Notes: generated from the letters alone by a model not told the origin. DNA of 64,000 bases from Pachyseris speciosa (GCA_016490735.1 JAEMWC010000162.1:732501-796500), one strand, 5' to 3'; shown: positions 34,718 to 46,295, counted from the stretch's first letter. A program made the numbers and translations.

Positions 34718-35205
34718 GTGGCCAAACCAGGATTTTACCAAGTTGGCTGCACCCCATAGGTGGCAAGCTTTTCTTGGTATCATTTTAAAGCCTACAGCCT
34801 GCTGATTAAGAATCTGTTTGTTAACACATAGAAAAAGTGTCCAAAGACCTTGGTAATCTGACCTAAACAACCCATACTCCTTTGCGCTAAAATTTCATTA
34901 CGCTGCATTTTTGCTATTTTAAAACTGTTTTTAGGGTCATACTTCTATGGAAACTAATTATTTCTGCATCTTTGCAGCTCGCAGGCATTTTAAATTTAAA
35001 AATCAGTAAAATTGCTCCATTTGTCGAATTTCAGGAAGTTTTATGGTAATTATAGCGAAGAGAGCCAAAATGCAAAGAAGATTTTATATTTCCACTCGTC
35101 AATCCCCCCAAACCATATCATTTCACTCAGATACATCCTTTTTATGTATTTGAAATCATTATTCGCACAGAAATATTCGAATTATGCATTGAATTAGAAG
35201 GGAAA
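34718..35205. repeat. Left ~490-bp terminal inverted repeat
   Basis: It is the reverse complement of 38940-39434, with few substitutions. Matching stops just past GGGAAAACCT. Confidence 0.85.
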
Positions 35206-35212
35206 ACCTCTC

Positions 35213-35290
35213 GGGGGCGGGGTACTCCCATAAATTTTGGATAGTTGTGTGCCGCGAAGGGTCTGAAACCCCGAACCTATTTTTAAGGAT
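35213..35290. repeat. GGGTACTCCC / GTGTGCCGC dispersed repeat fragment
   Basis: GGGGTACTCCCATAAA, then GTGTGCCGCGAAGGG and TGAAACCC. I recall this motif order as a widespread repeat in marine invertebrate genomes. Here it lies just inside the left inverted end of the 4.7-kb element. Confidence 0.5.
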
Positions 35291-35409
35291 GCAGCAAACA
35301 AAAATGGATACCCTATTCAAGGACCAAATCTCCAAAAAACCAGAAAGAATCGGTGTGAAATAAAAGCAGGATTCGGCAGGCTTATAGGGAACGAGCCAAA
35401 CAACAGCTT

Positions 35410-37190
35410 ACCAGTGCATGACGCCAGATGGCTGGTTGGTAGTTTGCACCCATTGTGTGATTTCGTATTGCATCTTGGCACGGCGGAAGACTCCGTGACT
35501 GGCCTTGCTTCGCACAAAAGGTAATATATGCTGCACGCATTGTTACGTTAACTTAGCGTTTTGACCATATTACTCCTATCATGTTTAAACTTCACTGGCT
35601 ACCGTTAAACTATCGCATACATTTTAAAATATTACTTTTAGTGTACAAGTGCCTTAATGGATTGGCACCAACTTACTTGTCTGAACTTTTACACTACCAT
35701 AATAGTCCACGTTTACTTCGTTTTAGTTTTCAGAATCTTTTAGCTGTGCCTAAATTCAGGCTAAAGACGTATGGTGATAGAGCTTTTTCTGTAGTTTCCT
35801 CTAGGCTATGGAATCAATTGCCTCTTGAACTCAGGAATGTTACCTCTGTTGACTAGTTCAAGACGCAGTTGAAGACATACTTATTTAAATTTGCTTATGA
35901 TGTCTAGTTATTAGTAGTTTAGTTAATTTCATCATAATAGTTAACAGGTTTGTATTTTATAGTTTTACCTTTGTTGTACAGCGCTTTGAGCAGTTAGTGG
36001 ACACAGCGCTCCATAAATGATGATGATGATGATTATTATTATATCGACATTCGTTTACTTCAACCAGTTTCGACTTACCATAAATCTTGCACGCAAATTC
36101 CTCACATTCAGAAAAGCGACTGTCTCCGCGTCAAGTGAACGCCCAAGAGTCGCCATACCCTCGCAGGCCACTGGATCTGTCTTACAAAGGTTCAGAGTGG
36201 TCTTCATCCCTTTACCTGCAGACGCGTTAGTTGAAATCGCAGCCGGTGAAGGGATGCAGACCAGGTAAGGTATCGCAAAGGTGGGGCCCAGCAGCATCAG
36301 CGATGGCAGAAATCTCCAGATAAATGATAAGGATCCGCGCTGATATATCCCTACAAAAATGATAAGCAAGGATTGCCACATCAGTGTCTGGAGACTTGAT
36401 TATTATGGTGGTTTCACTGTTTTCAGATGCATGCTTTGCATGGAGAAGTAACCTTGTATCAGCTTCTTCATGGTTGCTGTTTAGCTCAGTGGTCTCCTCA
36501 CAAACAACCTTGCCGTCATTGACAGACAACTGAAAGCACTTGTCTTCAACAGCAAAAAAGATATTGCGATTCCCAATGCGATCCGCATAGTTGTCCCTTG
36601 ACCACTGCTGAAGGAGAAATCTCGTTAACATCTAATGCAATGTGGCAAAGTACATCAGTGTCAGATTGTAAAAACGGATTGACCTAGTTGCTCAGAGTGG
36701 ACTGTACCTTTCTCACATCATTTTCGTCAACTGACATCCTCCCTTTTCCTTTCTCCTTAATTACACCCTCACCATTTGGCAAGGACATTCTAGCCATCTC
36801 ACGGCAAGCTTGGGTGATTGTTGCCCGCTCATGGGAGGTTAGTAGCCATCGCTGCATAGCTCCCTTATTCAGGCTAAACCCTGCAATTCCGCCTTTCGAT
36901 TTTGTGTCTCTGTTTATAGTCTGCTCGATGGTCTGATAAACAGCTGCTTGACTGAATGCACTGCTTGAGCGTTGAGCCAAAAAGTCGCCAGCTTTGAATG
37001 CTTCATGGCAGAAGGGTGTACATCTTTTGATTGACACCATGCCACAGTAGTAGACTGATAGGTATCTTGAGTAGTCTTTGCGATCATAGGCGAACATCCA
37101 AGGAAGCATGTCACGAATACAGGCAAGGTGTAGATTCCAATCACCTTCTCTGATTGATCGTATGAAACACAGAAGCAGACAAGCCATTTC
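35410..37190 (-). pseudogene. Transposon-associated nuclease-like protein (HEEADTR / SPDTDV / GLHxFTGCD family), decayed
   Basis: In order on -: FAYDRKDYSRYLSVYYCGM, then NRDTKSKGGIAGFSLNKGAM and HERATITQACREMARMS (37190-36684). After frame changes come NHEEADTRLLLHAKHASEN, IIKSPDTDVAIL and LPGLHPFTGCD (36631-36227), then ASAGKGMKTTL (to 36055). After an inserted LINE comes LPPCQDAIRNHTMGANYQPA (about 35480-35420). I know this motif set from many cnidarian and fish predicted proteins that often end in a tesmin/TSO1-type Cys-rich domain. The spaced acidic residues recall PIN/FEN-type nucleases, but this is inference. At least three frameshifts or stops are present. Confidence 0.7.
35575..36045 (+). 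mobile_element. CR1-like LINE, 5'-truncated 3' end
   Basis: The frame from 35581 (FKLHWLPLNYRIHFKILLLV, YKCLNGLAPTYLSELL, GDRAFSVVSSRLWNQLPLEL) is the C-terminal end of a CR1-type reverse-transcriptase protein, followed by an in-frame TAG and FKTQLKTYLFKFAYDV. The 3' untranslated part ends in a trinucleotide ATG/ATT tail (36017-36045). It splits the nuclease-like gene on the opposite strand. Confidence 0.85.
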
Positions 37191-38939
37191 GATGTACGAT
37201 CTTGATGTAGGAACTCATCTTGCTGCTTGACCCTTTGCAGAATTCTTCGTACTTCACTCGCAGCTCTTCGAGTTCAGGAGTTTCATACAATTCCTGAATT
37301 GTGGAGGATGTTAGTTCTTTTCGCGATTTAGCCGTGGCCGTCCATCACTTGCCTGAGAAACTGTACCCCTGGATCATCTTCTGTTGTAGTAACAAATGTC
37401 TGCCAGCTGAGCCGTAAAAGACCTCTAGTATCACCTAGGACGACCACGAGATTTTGCTAAGAGCTAAAATGTTTTTGGACATGAGGGATAAATGTCGACT
37501 CATTTAATTAGATTTAGAGATACTAAAAATGATGATTTGAGGATAAGAGCCTTGATCATTTTACAGAGCTCAGTGCTCAAAATTATAGGGCTCAGGCAAA
37601 ACCTAACCCCTCCTAACAGGGGTTTGACCTTTATCTCAAACTACAAAAATGTAACAATGAGCCTCTGGTCACCTCGACCTTTCGCTGCCTCGAGAAAAGT
37701 TCTTCCAGCTTGCATAGTTTCGCAAGTGGTCACCTTCTCTTTGTCGGTCCTTTGTATTTCTCTTTTCTGTTTGACATGCGGCACATTTCTTCATGTCTGT
37801 TGCCAGTAAGGAAGATCGTGTCGGGGCGGGCTCTGGAGCTCAATAACGGAAGTGTTGTCCTTATCTTCAGATGAAATTTCCTCTGACTATTTTTCTCCTT
37901 TTACCAACACTCTGGAGAAGATTCTTGGCTGTGTAATTTTGGTAACACTTTATATGGTACCTGCCAAATGGGCCGTTTTCCTATTTCCCTTTCATACTTT
38001 CTGATATGTCATCCTTTCTCAGATCTGAGACGTCCTTATACGTCCTCCAGCTTACTTTAGAGAAATTAGTGAGACTTTTACATGTAGTTTATTCACTATT
38101 TTTGTATAATATCTAAATTTCTTGACATCATTTTTGAATGATAAGCGATTTTATTGTTAAATTGTGTGACGTGATATCCAACTATAGAACTGGCTGCAGA
38201 CACCTTACTCTCTTTAGCAATGTCTCTGTTTCAAGTGATTTTCAGCAAACAGTTTCACCCTGCTGAAAAATTTTTCCCCTCACATTTCACCAAGATTCCA
38301 GTAACGTTTATACCAAAAAAGCAAGCGTTCTGTAATGGTCTTTAGCACAAGATAGCGGACCTACATGAGGAAACAAAAGCAGACAAAAGCCACTAATCTT
38401 TCATTGTTTTAATGGTTCATCGTTTTCTACTTAGTCGGTTTACTATACCGTCGTGTTTTGGGTCATCGTTTTCTAAACATCCATAACACAACCAGTGTTG
38501 ACTGTACTTGAAGAATGCGTTGTATTAAAGAAGGCAGTGCTACTATCTGCTCATGATGAACATGATACAATAGTGAAAATAAGATATGAAAAGGAATTCA
38601 GATCTTGTTATTCTAACTTTGTCATAATATTACAACCGTGCAGGTGAATCAGTGTAGTAGCAAATCAGTTGCAATTTCTAATTGCCTTTTGCAGGAAGGC
38701 CGAGTAAAGGCCAATATGGCCTCTTGTTTGCATGATGTTACAATTCACACCATTTTCGTCAAATGCACCACTTTAGAGAGTGGTTCCTAGGCCCAACCAG
38801 CCACACCAGTTATTTCATGAGCTAAAGGCATCGCTTTTATGAGAGATAATCGCATAGCATGCATAGTTATTGCGGAATAATGAAACTGGAAGTGAATTCG
38901 TTACACTTCCGGTTTGATGCAATTGCCTTTGATAGGTTT
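37191..38939. other. Interior of 4.7-kb element, no gene read
   Basis: The 5' part of the - strand nuclease-like gene may continue to about 37330 (coding-like, but I could not follow the frame). Beyond that I see only short open frames, including one at 37492-37809 with no family resemblance. Confidence 0.35.
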
Positions 38940-39434
38940 TCCCTTCTGTTTCAATGCATAATTCGAATATATCTGTGCAAATAATGATTTCAAAATATGA
39001 AAAGGATGTATCTGAGTGACATTATATGGCTTTTAGGGGGATTAACGAGTGGAAATATAAAATCTTCTTTGCATTTTGGCTCTCTTCGCTCTAATTACCA
39101 TAAAACTTCCTGAAATTCGACAAATGGAGCAATTTTACTGATTTTTAAATTTAAAATGCCTGCGAGCTGCAAAGATGCAGAAATAATTAGTTTCCATAGA
39201 AGTATGACCCTAAAAACAGTTTTAAAATAGCAAAAATGCAGCGTAATGAAATTTAGTGCAAAGGAGGATGGGTTGTTTAGGTCAGATTACCAAGGTCTTT
39301 GGACACTTTTTCTATGTGGTAACCAACAGATTCTTAATCAGCAGGCTGTAAGCTTTAAAATGATACCAAGAACAGCTTGCCACCTACGGGATGCAACCAA
39401 CTTGAATAATTGAGCCTTTTTCGGATTTGGCCAC
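38940..39434. repeat. Right ~490-bp terminal inverted repeat
   Basis: The mirror of the left end. Confidence 0.85.
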
Positions 39435-39441
39435 TAGTCTA

Positions 39442-41304
39442 ATTTGAGTATTAATTTTACGATGCGTTTAATTTGCACTTGATTTATTTTGTAATAAGCC
39501 GTTCTCGTCATATTTTCTTGCATAATATTAACTTTTCGGTAGTAGATAGGTCTGTGGCCTGCTAGAGTAGATTTCAAAATAATTCCAACTGCTAATTTTT
39601 TTCAAATTGTATGATTTCGTTGAATTTATTTTCAAATCTTGGATTAATTTGCTAGCGCGGCTTCCTTTTACAGAAATGTGCACTGTTTCCAGCATATCCA
39701 AGAACAAAGGCTGAATTAAAGGACTCGGGACAATTCGTAATGGTAATAGGACTGAGTGGAGTCCAATCCGGTTTATAATCGTACAAGTGATAACAAAATC
39801 GCGGTAGTTCGATTTGTTTATCACGAGTATAATTTCAGACCGAATTGGACGACACGAAGTCTTATTACCAATTAATCATAAAAATTACAATCTCCGAGAA
39901 AAAAAGAAGAGCCAAGTTATAAAAGGAAAGGAGATTTTGCATTAAAAGACTGACAAAAATTAAAGGTAGCGTAAATTGTTTAAGTTGGTCTGAAATTGAC
40001 TACAATCCAAATGTAATGAAAATAAATAAACAAAATCACTGCTGTCTTCTAAAATATGGTCATTGTTCAAGGGAAAAAAATTCACCATTTTGAAGAAAGC
40101 CCCAATTTAGAAGTCTGTACACTGTACTATGGTGATTGGAGCCAAGATTGTGATAGGTTCATTTAAACTACAACTTTAAGTGTGATTGCTTGATTTAAAG
40201 TACTACCTTAAATGTGATTGGATTATTGAACTGTCTGATAACAACTCGAGGAAATTGTAATTGTTATGGTTGATAAGGAAACCAATAAAATGAAGCAAAC
40301 AATGAATACTCAAGGAACCAATAATTGATGCTTTATTTGTGGAAACTCTTTGCCTATGCAATCGCTCTTTGAGCTGCATGTGACATAGGCGAATAAGAAA
40401 AAAAGCATTCATTGGTTCATGCCATTAATAAAAAGATTGGTATGCCCTTGTTCGTTTTCGTTTTTCTTATTTTTGCCATGCTCTTCTCCATAACTCTGCA
40501 TGATTTTAATTTTGTTGCAAATAATGGTTATTTCTATAAAGAGCTAGAAAAGAAAAGACGAGGTAAGGACCTTTTTCATGTCCATCAACATAGGAAATCC
40601 AAACATCACATTTACCTCTTCTATCTCAAATGAAAGGTATCCTAATGATTTTATACACGATCAGCTAGTGTGTGGTAAAATCAAGTGGCTAAACTAGTAC
40701 ATTTATCAAATGACAGCTTGGTGAAGATCGTCAACGTGACGACCACAAAGGGGTTGTGGACCGTTACAAATTCAGCACCTTGACCTTTTTTTCAGTGCTA
40801 TCCGTGGTCTACGTTAATATCAAATACGTTCATTGTACAATACATTGTATAATAGGTAGCGCCCAGTACCATAGCCTGGTGCTTGTTTTTGTTAACAGTC
40901 ATACTATTACTCTGATACCACTGATTAGCTGCTAGAATTCCGTGCGTGACGCGTTCCGTGCGTGACGCGAATTCAGAGCTTAATTGGTGCCGAATTTGTA
41001 TGAAAGATCAATTATTTTTCCTCTTCTTAACCAAATTAGAAGTAAACTCTTTCTGGTTGCTGCTGTAGACCCACAACTTCCCTTGGGCACGAGAAACTGA
41101 AAATAACCCAAAAAGTATTTCACTGTCAATTATTAGTGCTACATGATGACCTAACCTTTGGTACCACGCCAATTCATAAAAGAAACAATTCCCGAAAAGT
41201 TTTAACATCAGCATTGAATTAAGATTAACTCATTGATGCCCGAACAATACCGCTATAATTAGAAATCGTCCATATATTATGCAAAACAGGTTTGTATGCT
41301 ATAT
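39442..41304. other. Intergenic, downstream of copy 3
   Basis: No gene recognised. It holds the imperfect hairpin at 39736-39876 and a small G/C-rich palindromic duplication near 40937-40970 (TTCCGTGCGTGACGCG twice between inverted GAATTC). Open frames at 40203-40412 and 40412-40633 show no family features. Confidence 0.4.
39736..39876. repeat. Imperfect inverted repeat, ~45-bp arms
   Basis: On -, ACCGGATTGGACTCCACTC, then GTCCTATTACCAT (39779-39736), resembles + strand ACCGAATTGGACGACACGAA, then GTCTTATTACCAAT (39834-39876). It could be a small MITE or MITE relic. Confidence 0.6.
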
Positions 41305-41926
41305 TTAGGCTTGTCCAAAGCACTTCAATTTTCAAAGGGTGCGATAACCTTTCTCATATGAACCACCGGTATCTCCAAATTTTAACTGCAATACGGGAAG
41401 ATGGGACGTTTCAGTAAGCAAACCACTGTCCTCATGCCATACGTGATCATTTTTGTCACAGTTACACCCAGTGGCAGTGTTTGCGCAAGAATTGGTCACT
41501 CCACATGCGCACTTGTATGAATCACCTGGACTGGCTCCGCCCCAGTAAGTCATGGCTACCAAGTTCCGCGACACCCACCAACCAACTGGATTTCCATTAT
41601 TGGGAAGGGTTGATCCGTAGAATTGGTACTTGATAAACTGCTCGCAGTAAGCAGAGAAATCTGCAAGGTTGACGACTTGCTTCACATTAATGATGCCAGT
41701 TCCTAAGTAGTTAACATTACGAACGTAAGTTCCGCGACTTTCATATCCTGAAACCTTCTTCCTGTCCTCGCTGTCATGACTAACAACTGTCACACCAACT
41801 CCTTTCTTATCCGTCATGTCCCAGAAAACAGAGAAGGGTTCGTAGCCCTCTTCACCATCGGGGTCAATGACGTACGGCCCACTCGTGGCTTGTGGACTGC
41901 GGTATTTATTTCACTGCAGCTTTTTC
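41305..41926 (-). pseudogene. Gene copy 3: fibrinogen-like exon, broken
   Basis: The acceptor (TATTCAG) and whole exon are present, but one A is missing from the AATAAAATACC-type stretch near 41910, shifting the frame at SCSEI. The first cysteine of FTVFCDM has become Trp. The codon after GYRTL is TGA instead of Gly, 8 codons before the normal end (KLKCFGQA). The central part (HDSEDRKKVSGYESRG, YCEQFIKYQF, TYWGGASPG, CNCDKNDHVWHEDSG) is open and family-typical. Dead in three ways, but not long ago. Confidence 0.85.
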
Positions 41927-42394
41927 CTGAATAGCAAAAGTAAAGGATTTTCTTTGCTATTGGTAAAACAGGTCACATTTTTCGATAATTTCTCAAGAAA
42001 CTTAATGTTCATTTTACTTGCTGTAGCCTTTAATTAACCTTTCACGTATACATGCAAGTCGCTTTTAATGAAGCCAGAAATAAGAGAGATCTTAATCCAG
42101 CATTATTTTTTTGATTAATATTTGTTCATGTGTCCAAAGCGAAGACTTAGTTGATCATATATTCAAGACAAAACCGGAACTTCACTTTAATAGATAAAAT
42201 AAATTGTCACTTGTGTATAAATAAAAGTAATCGGTCAGTTATTGGCAAATGGGAAGTTAAAGTTCAAGATAGTCAATTGAAAAAAAAAAGTCTTTTCTGA
42301 CGTCGACCACTGGATCTCGTAAAATAAAACAAGAATGAGATGCTGATCGCGATGTTCAAGGGGAAGGCTGGTTCGGTAGTAGACCCGTTTATCA
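41927..42394. other. Copy-3 intron 2, segment next to exon 3
   Basis: Intron sequence. 41960-42065 matches an inverted block in intron 2 of copy 2 (30935-31035). No exon seen. Confidence 0.45.
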
Positions 42395-42579
42395 GTAGTG
42401 GTTACACACACCTTGGGTTTGGAGTCTTCCAGAGGGTAAATGGCTTGGGTTTGGTTTAGCTCAGGTTTCACTTTACCCTTGGGGATGCGGTTACACAGTA
42501 AAAGACACCCCTCAGGGTAAAATATAATTAGATATGAGCTAACTGACCTTGTGAATTGGCGGGAAAAGTGGAGATCAAC

Positions 42580-43782
42580 ATGGATGACACGAATCGAGAT
42601 CTAGTAAGCTTAATTTCAGTGATTCTCCTGCTTATTATTCGACAGTCTTCCATAAACATAACAGTCCAGTAGTTTTTTGCGAGAAGACACCGAAGAAGGC
42701 GCTTTCGCCAATTTGCTCGCCGACCTAGAAGAGCTTGGGTATTTCCACGACCACAGAACTGGTTTCAGGAACTTCTAAATAACAATGCACTGGATCACTG
42801 GTGGAAAGAAAACTTTAGAGTTTCGCGCGATACCTTTGAATATATATGCCAGCTCGTTGGACCGGCCCTCCAGCGGTAAAACACTAGGATGCGAGATGCC
42901 ATACCAGTTCCAAAACGCGTCGGTGCAAGCCTCTGGCGACTAGCTACTGGAGAGTGCTACCGCTCGTGTGGACTGATGGTTGGGTTGGCAAAACCGACTG
43001 TTATAAAGTGTTGCCATGAATTTGTTCAAGAAATATGCCGACTTCAAGATGAGTTTATCAAATTTCCTTCTACTGCAACAGAGATAGCTAAAAAAATTAA
43101 AGGCTTCGACAATAAAAGTAAATTACCTAATGTAGTTGGAGCAATAGATGGAAGCCATGTACCTATTAAGGCCCCGAAAATTAACCATGAAGACTACTTT
43201 AACCGGAAACATTTCTACAGTTTTTTAGTACAGGGAATAGTTGATGCCTCTGGCCTCTATTTATCCGTGGCCACTGGTTTTCCTGGAAGTCTACATGATG
43301 CTCGGATGCTGCGTTTAACTGACGTTTATTGGGCTGCTGAAGATGAGAATATCCTAATGGAACCTACATTTGACTTAGGCGGAACTGTAGTGCGCCCACT
43401 TAGCGTGGGAGACACTGCTTATCCAAACAAAGCCTGGCTCATCCGACCATTTGAGGATAACGGTGGGCTTACGCGCGACCAGAGGAATTTCAACCGAGAG
43501 GTATCCAAGGCGAGAATAGTATCCGAACACGCATTTGGTATGACCAAAGGAAGGTGGAGGGTATTACTTAAGCGCCTAGACGAAGACAGTGACAGAATAC
43601 CTGACACTATCATCGCCTGCTGCGTGCTACATAACATTTGTGTTTTACGAGGAGATGAACTCGACATAGATGATAGTGATGATGATGATAGCGATGATGA
43701 TGATGATGACGACGGCGGCCCCCCCTCCCAGGCTGCAGCTGCGGTTCTACAAGCCCTTGTTCAATACGTTGCAAATCAATAG
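42580..43782 (+). pseudogene. PIF/Harbinger transposase (HARBI1-like), two in-frame stops
   Basis: From ATG 42580 the frame is continuous for 400 codons except TAG at 42670 and TAA at 42877. These are probably C-to-T changes of CAG and CAA in a Gln-bearing N-terminus (LNNNALDHWWKENFRVSRDT lies between them). The catalytic domain is intact: first Asp in NVVGAIDGSHVPIKAP, second Asp in SVGDTAYPNKAW, Glu in SEHAFGMTKGRWRVL. A helix-turn-helix-like stretch (YRSCGLMVGLAKPTVIKC) precedes it. The C-terminus ends in an Asp-rich tail. Translation from the Met after the second stop (42889) would lose the N-terminus but keep all catalytic residues. Confidence 0.85.
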
Positions 43783-44199
43783 ACATATATCCCCTTGATT
43801 TTGTCCTCTTTGCGTCCTAAATTATAGAAGGTTACGAAATAATTATATTTTGCTTTGCAATTTATTTAAGCAATCATATATCTGATCCCATTGATCCAAA
43901 CCTGAAAGTAACAGCAGATTGAATAAATATGTATATATATATATAAATAGTAATATAAAATCAATCAAAAATGGTGTAGAATTTTACACGGGATAATTAC
44001 AGGAAATATAAAAATTCTGTTTGCTAAACAACTGTAACGTCTATTATACTTAAGAAACAGCGGTTGTAACCATTTTACAGCACTGTGTATTTCAGTGTCC
44101 AAAATACTATTCAAGATCAATTAAAATTTCTTTTTGCAGTTTTGCAACAATCATGTAAACAGTTCCTTTTTTCTTTGGAATAAAAGCGCTGAGTTAAAC
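43783..44199. other. Harbinger inter-gene spacer
   Basis: AT-rich spacer between the two convergent stop codons. It contains a short TA run near 43925-43945. No gene seen. Confidence 0.5.
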
Positions 44200-45092
44200 C
44201 TATTTATTGGAAGCAAATATGTCTCCGAGTTTTCCTAATACAGACACAACAAATTCTTGGTGTTGTCGCTGCGCTTCTGCCTGAGATTTGAGGAGAGCTT
44301 CAAAAACTCTCTCGTCATTCTCTTCGGATCTTTGGATGGCTTCTTGCTGTGACTTCATCATGTCAAGGATTGCTAGCTCCATGTCATCGCCGCTAAGCCT
44401 TTTCTTCTTCTTTTTTGGTCCTTTTTCATCCTTTTGCCCAGTTTTTCCAGTTTTCTCTGCATCCGCACTATCTCCTCCAGCAGAGCTGGGCGGCCGTTTC
44501 TCTGGTTTCTTACTGCAATCTTGATTTCCGGTCGATAAAATATCGTCGGTATCATCAGAGCTACAATCCTGTCGGTGGGCTTTCGTTTCCTTGACAAATC
44601 TTCGATTCACTTTGTCTGATGAAGCCATAAATTCGTCAATGTCTTCATAGTGCTTGAACGTTTTCCGTTCCCTTCCCGTGCGACTGTTGTTATCACATAC
44701 GCTTTTGTATTTATCCAAGAGCGCCCGCCACTTCTCCTTTAACTGCGCTAATGACTTTTCAGATTCCACGCCATTGTCAAAGCACATACTTTGAAACTGC
44801 TTCAAAATATCTTCCCATATGTTTTGTTTTGGCCTGACTGCTTTTTGTAGACTTAAGTCTATCGTAGTACTCAGTTAAAAGCGGCAATTAAGCATCTCTC
44901 TTCGGTCAACGACCAGCTACTGCGCTTGTTACGATCGTCGCTTCGGTTCGAGGATTCACTTGGAATTGGACTAGCGCTGTCCCTGTCTGGTTCAAACTGA
45001 AGGTGATTGCTAGTACCGGGTACAGGGTTCTGGTAAATCGGGTAGGGATTTAACACCGCTGGATAATGCAGTGGAGGCTGATTTTGAGCCAT
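44200..45092 (-). pseudogene. SANT/MADF-like accessory protein of Harbinger, two frameshifts
   Basis: From ATG 45092 on -, a Pro-rich leader leads to RSSWSLTEERCLIAAF, the start of a trihelix/SANT-type DNA-binding domain. Two +1 shifts near 44875 and 44825 break it (TEYYDRLKS in one frame, NIWEDILKQFQSMCF in the next). It then continues open to the stop at 44200: LAQLKEKWRALLDKYKSVCD, an acidic/Ser linker, a Lys-rich nuclear-localisation-like run, and a C-terminal helix. In PIF/Harbinger elements this partner brings the transposase to the nucleus and ends. The position and orientation are typical. Confidence 0.75.
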
Positions 45093-45620
45093 TTTAACAC
45101 CATAAAGGGTATTACCGGTGTTGTTGATTCCCTGCGGCCTTGTTTGATTCCGTGCCGCAAATAAATATCCGTTGTAATAGGGATCTTCATTTTGGCTAGC
45201 GTTCCTATAAACAGATAAACAGAAAGATTATAAATTAATCAACTTTGTAACTGGCAGTCTGAAGGGCAAACTCATGAAAATAAATAAAGAAAGAAATACT
45301 CACAGTGATGCACGAAACCCTGCCATGTTACCTCGTGCTAGAAGTAGGCGCGAAATTAGCCAAGTGCTTCAGAGGTCACCTCAGAGCGCCTCACGCGATT
45401 TCCTGTATTAGCTGCGTTCTGCTTTATGATAGGCCAAGCCACCTCAGGGAGCAGATAAACCGTACTTTTCAGTTCAGTAACTGTCATGGGAAGTTCTTTT
45501 GTTCTTTTTGATGTATCCATGGAAATAACCCTAGGGCAGTTTCGGTCTGGGAAAAGCGGTTACACACAAAAAAGTCTTTTCCCGTGGGCAAACGCTATTT
45601 ACCCATGGGTAAAAGGGCTA

Positions 45621-45848
45621 GTATAACCACGACTATTAAAAACATCATACATTACAGTCGTGGCACTGAATTACGTACAATATAAAAATACAATGGTGAT
45701 GAAGGTGGTGGTGGTGGTGATGACGATGGTGATGATAATGACGACGATGATGATGATTTTGACGCCGTTGGTGTTGGTAATGGTGGTGGCGATGGCGATT
45801 GCTAGTGATAATGGTAACTTTAAAAATGCCAAATAATAATTTAGTTAC
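45621..45848. repeat. (GGT/GAT)n microsatellite in copy-3 intron
   Basis: A degenerate trinucleotide run (GGTGGTGATGAC-type) at about 45691-45795. The His-rich open frame across it on - is an artefact. Confidence 0.8.
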
Positions 45849-45894
45849 CTTTATGTTCGCAGTGAATCCCAATTGAGCCTGGTTTCCACAGAGA
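45849..45894 (-). pseudogene. Gene copy 3: 46-nt mini-EGF exon
   Basis: It has the same length, splice sites (TTTTACAG acceptor, GTAAC donor) and phase as the copy-2 mini-exon. It encodes SLWKPGSIGIHCEHK, so the first remaining Cys is lost (TGC to TGG). Having the same 72-nt deletion as copy 2 places that deletion before these two copies split. Confidence 0.75.
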
Positions 45895-46039
45895 CTGTAA
45901 AATAGTGTTGCAGACGTAAGTGACAGAAGGAGCATTAAAACTGCTTACATTGCTTGCATTTATAACTGCAACCGTCTTTCTTTCTTAAAGTGGAGCTCCC
46001 TCACGCATAGTACTTTTCTTCCTTACCGTTGAAAACGCG

Positions 46040-46110
46040 CTCTTTTTCAAACAAACAAACAAACAAACAAACAGACAGACAGACAAACAAACAAAGAAAC
46101 AAATGAACAA
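46040..46110. repeat. (CAAA)n / (CAGA)n microsatellite
   Basis: Tetranucleotide runs of CAAA, with a CAGA block in the middle, in the copy-3 intron. Confidence 0.9.
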
Positions 46111-46295
46111 AACAAACTAAAATCCTATCCAGACCGCGGAAGTAGGAGCGTGAGGGGGTTGATGGTCTACCGTTCGTAGCGTTTAACATGTTAGTAAACT
46201 CCACTAAACCCCGTGCTTTTTTTTACAAGTCACCTACAACGATGAATGGGGAATATTTTCTTGACTAAAGTCACGAGCCCATTGCCAAAGTGAAA

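Larger units (their letters stand above)
34718..39434. mobile_element. 4.7-kb transposon with ~490-bp inverted ends
   Basis: TAGTCTA at 34711-34717 and 39435-39441 is a 7-bp target duplication. The ends start GTGGCCAAA and stay inverted copies for about 490 bp (34718-35205 against 38940-39434). Inside, on -, is a broken gene of the HEEADTR/SPDTDV/GLHxFTGCD family. A LINE 3' fragment (35575-36045) is inserted in that gene. The pairing of this gene family with long inverted ends and a 7-8-bp duplication suggests the family is the mobility gene. I do not recognise a named transposon superfamily for it. Confidence 0.75.
42395..45620. mobile_element. PIF/Harbinger-type transposon with two convergent genes
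   Basis: The pair consists of a DDE transposase on + and a SANT/MADF-like protein on -, ending about 420 bp apart, the standard content of PIF/Harbinger elements. The ends are uncertain. GTGGTTACACACACC near 42398 resembles the inverse of GTATAACCACGAC near 45620, with more G-T-T-A-C-A-C copies just inside. A TWA target duplication could not be settled. The element sits in intron 2 of gene copy 3. Confidence 0.65.

Noticed and set aside
39528..39824. 98-residue frame on -
   Set aside because: It spans one arm of an imperfect inverted repeat and shows no domain.
45645..45935. His-rich frame on -
   Set aside because: Translation of a GGT/GAT microsatellite overlapping the mini-EGF exon in a wrong frame.
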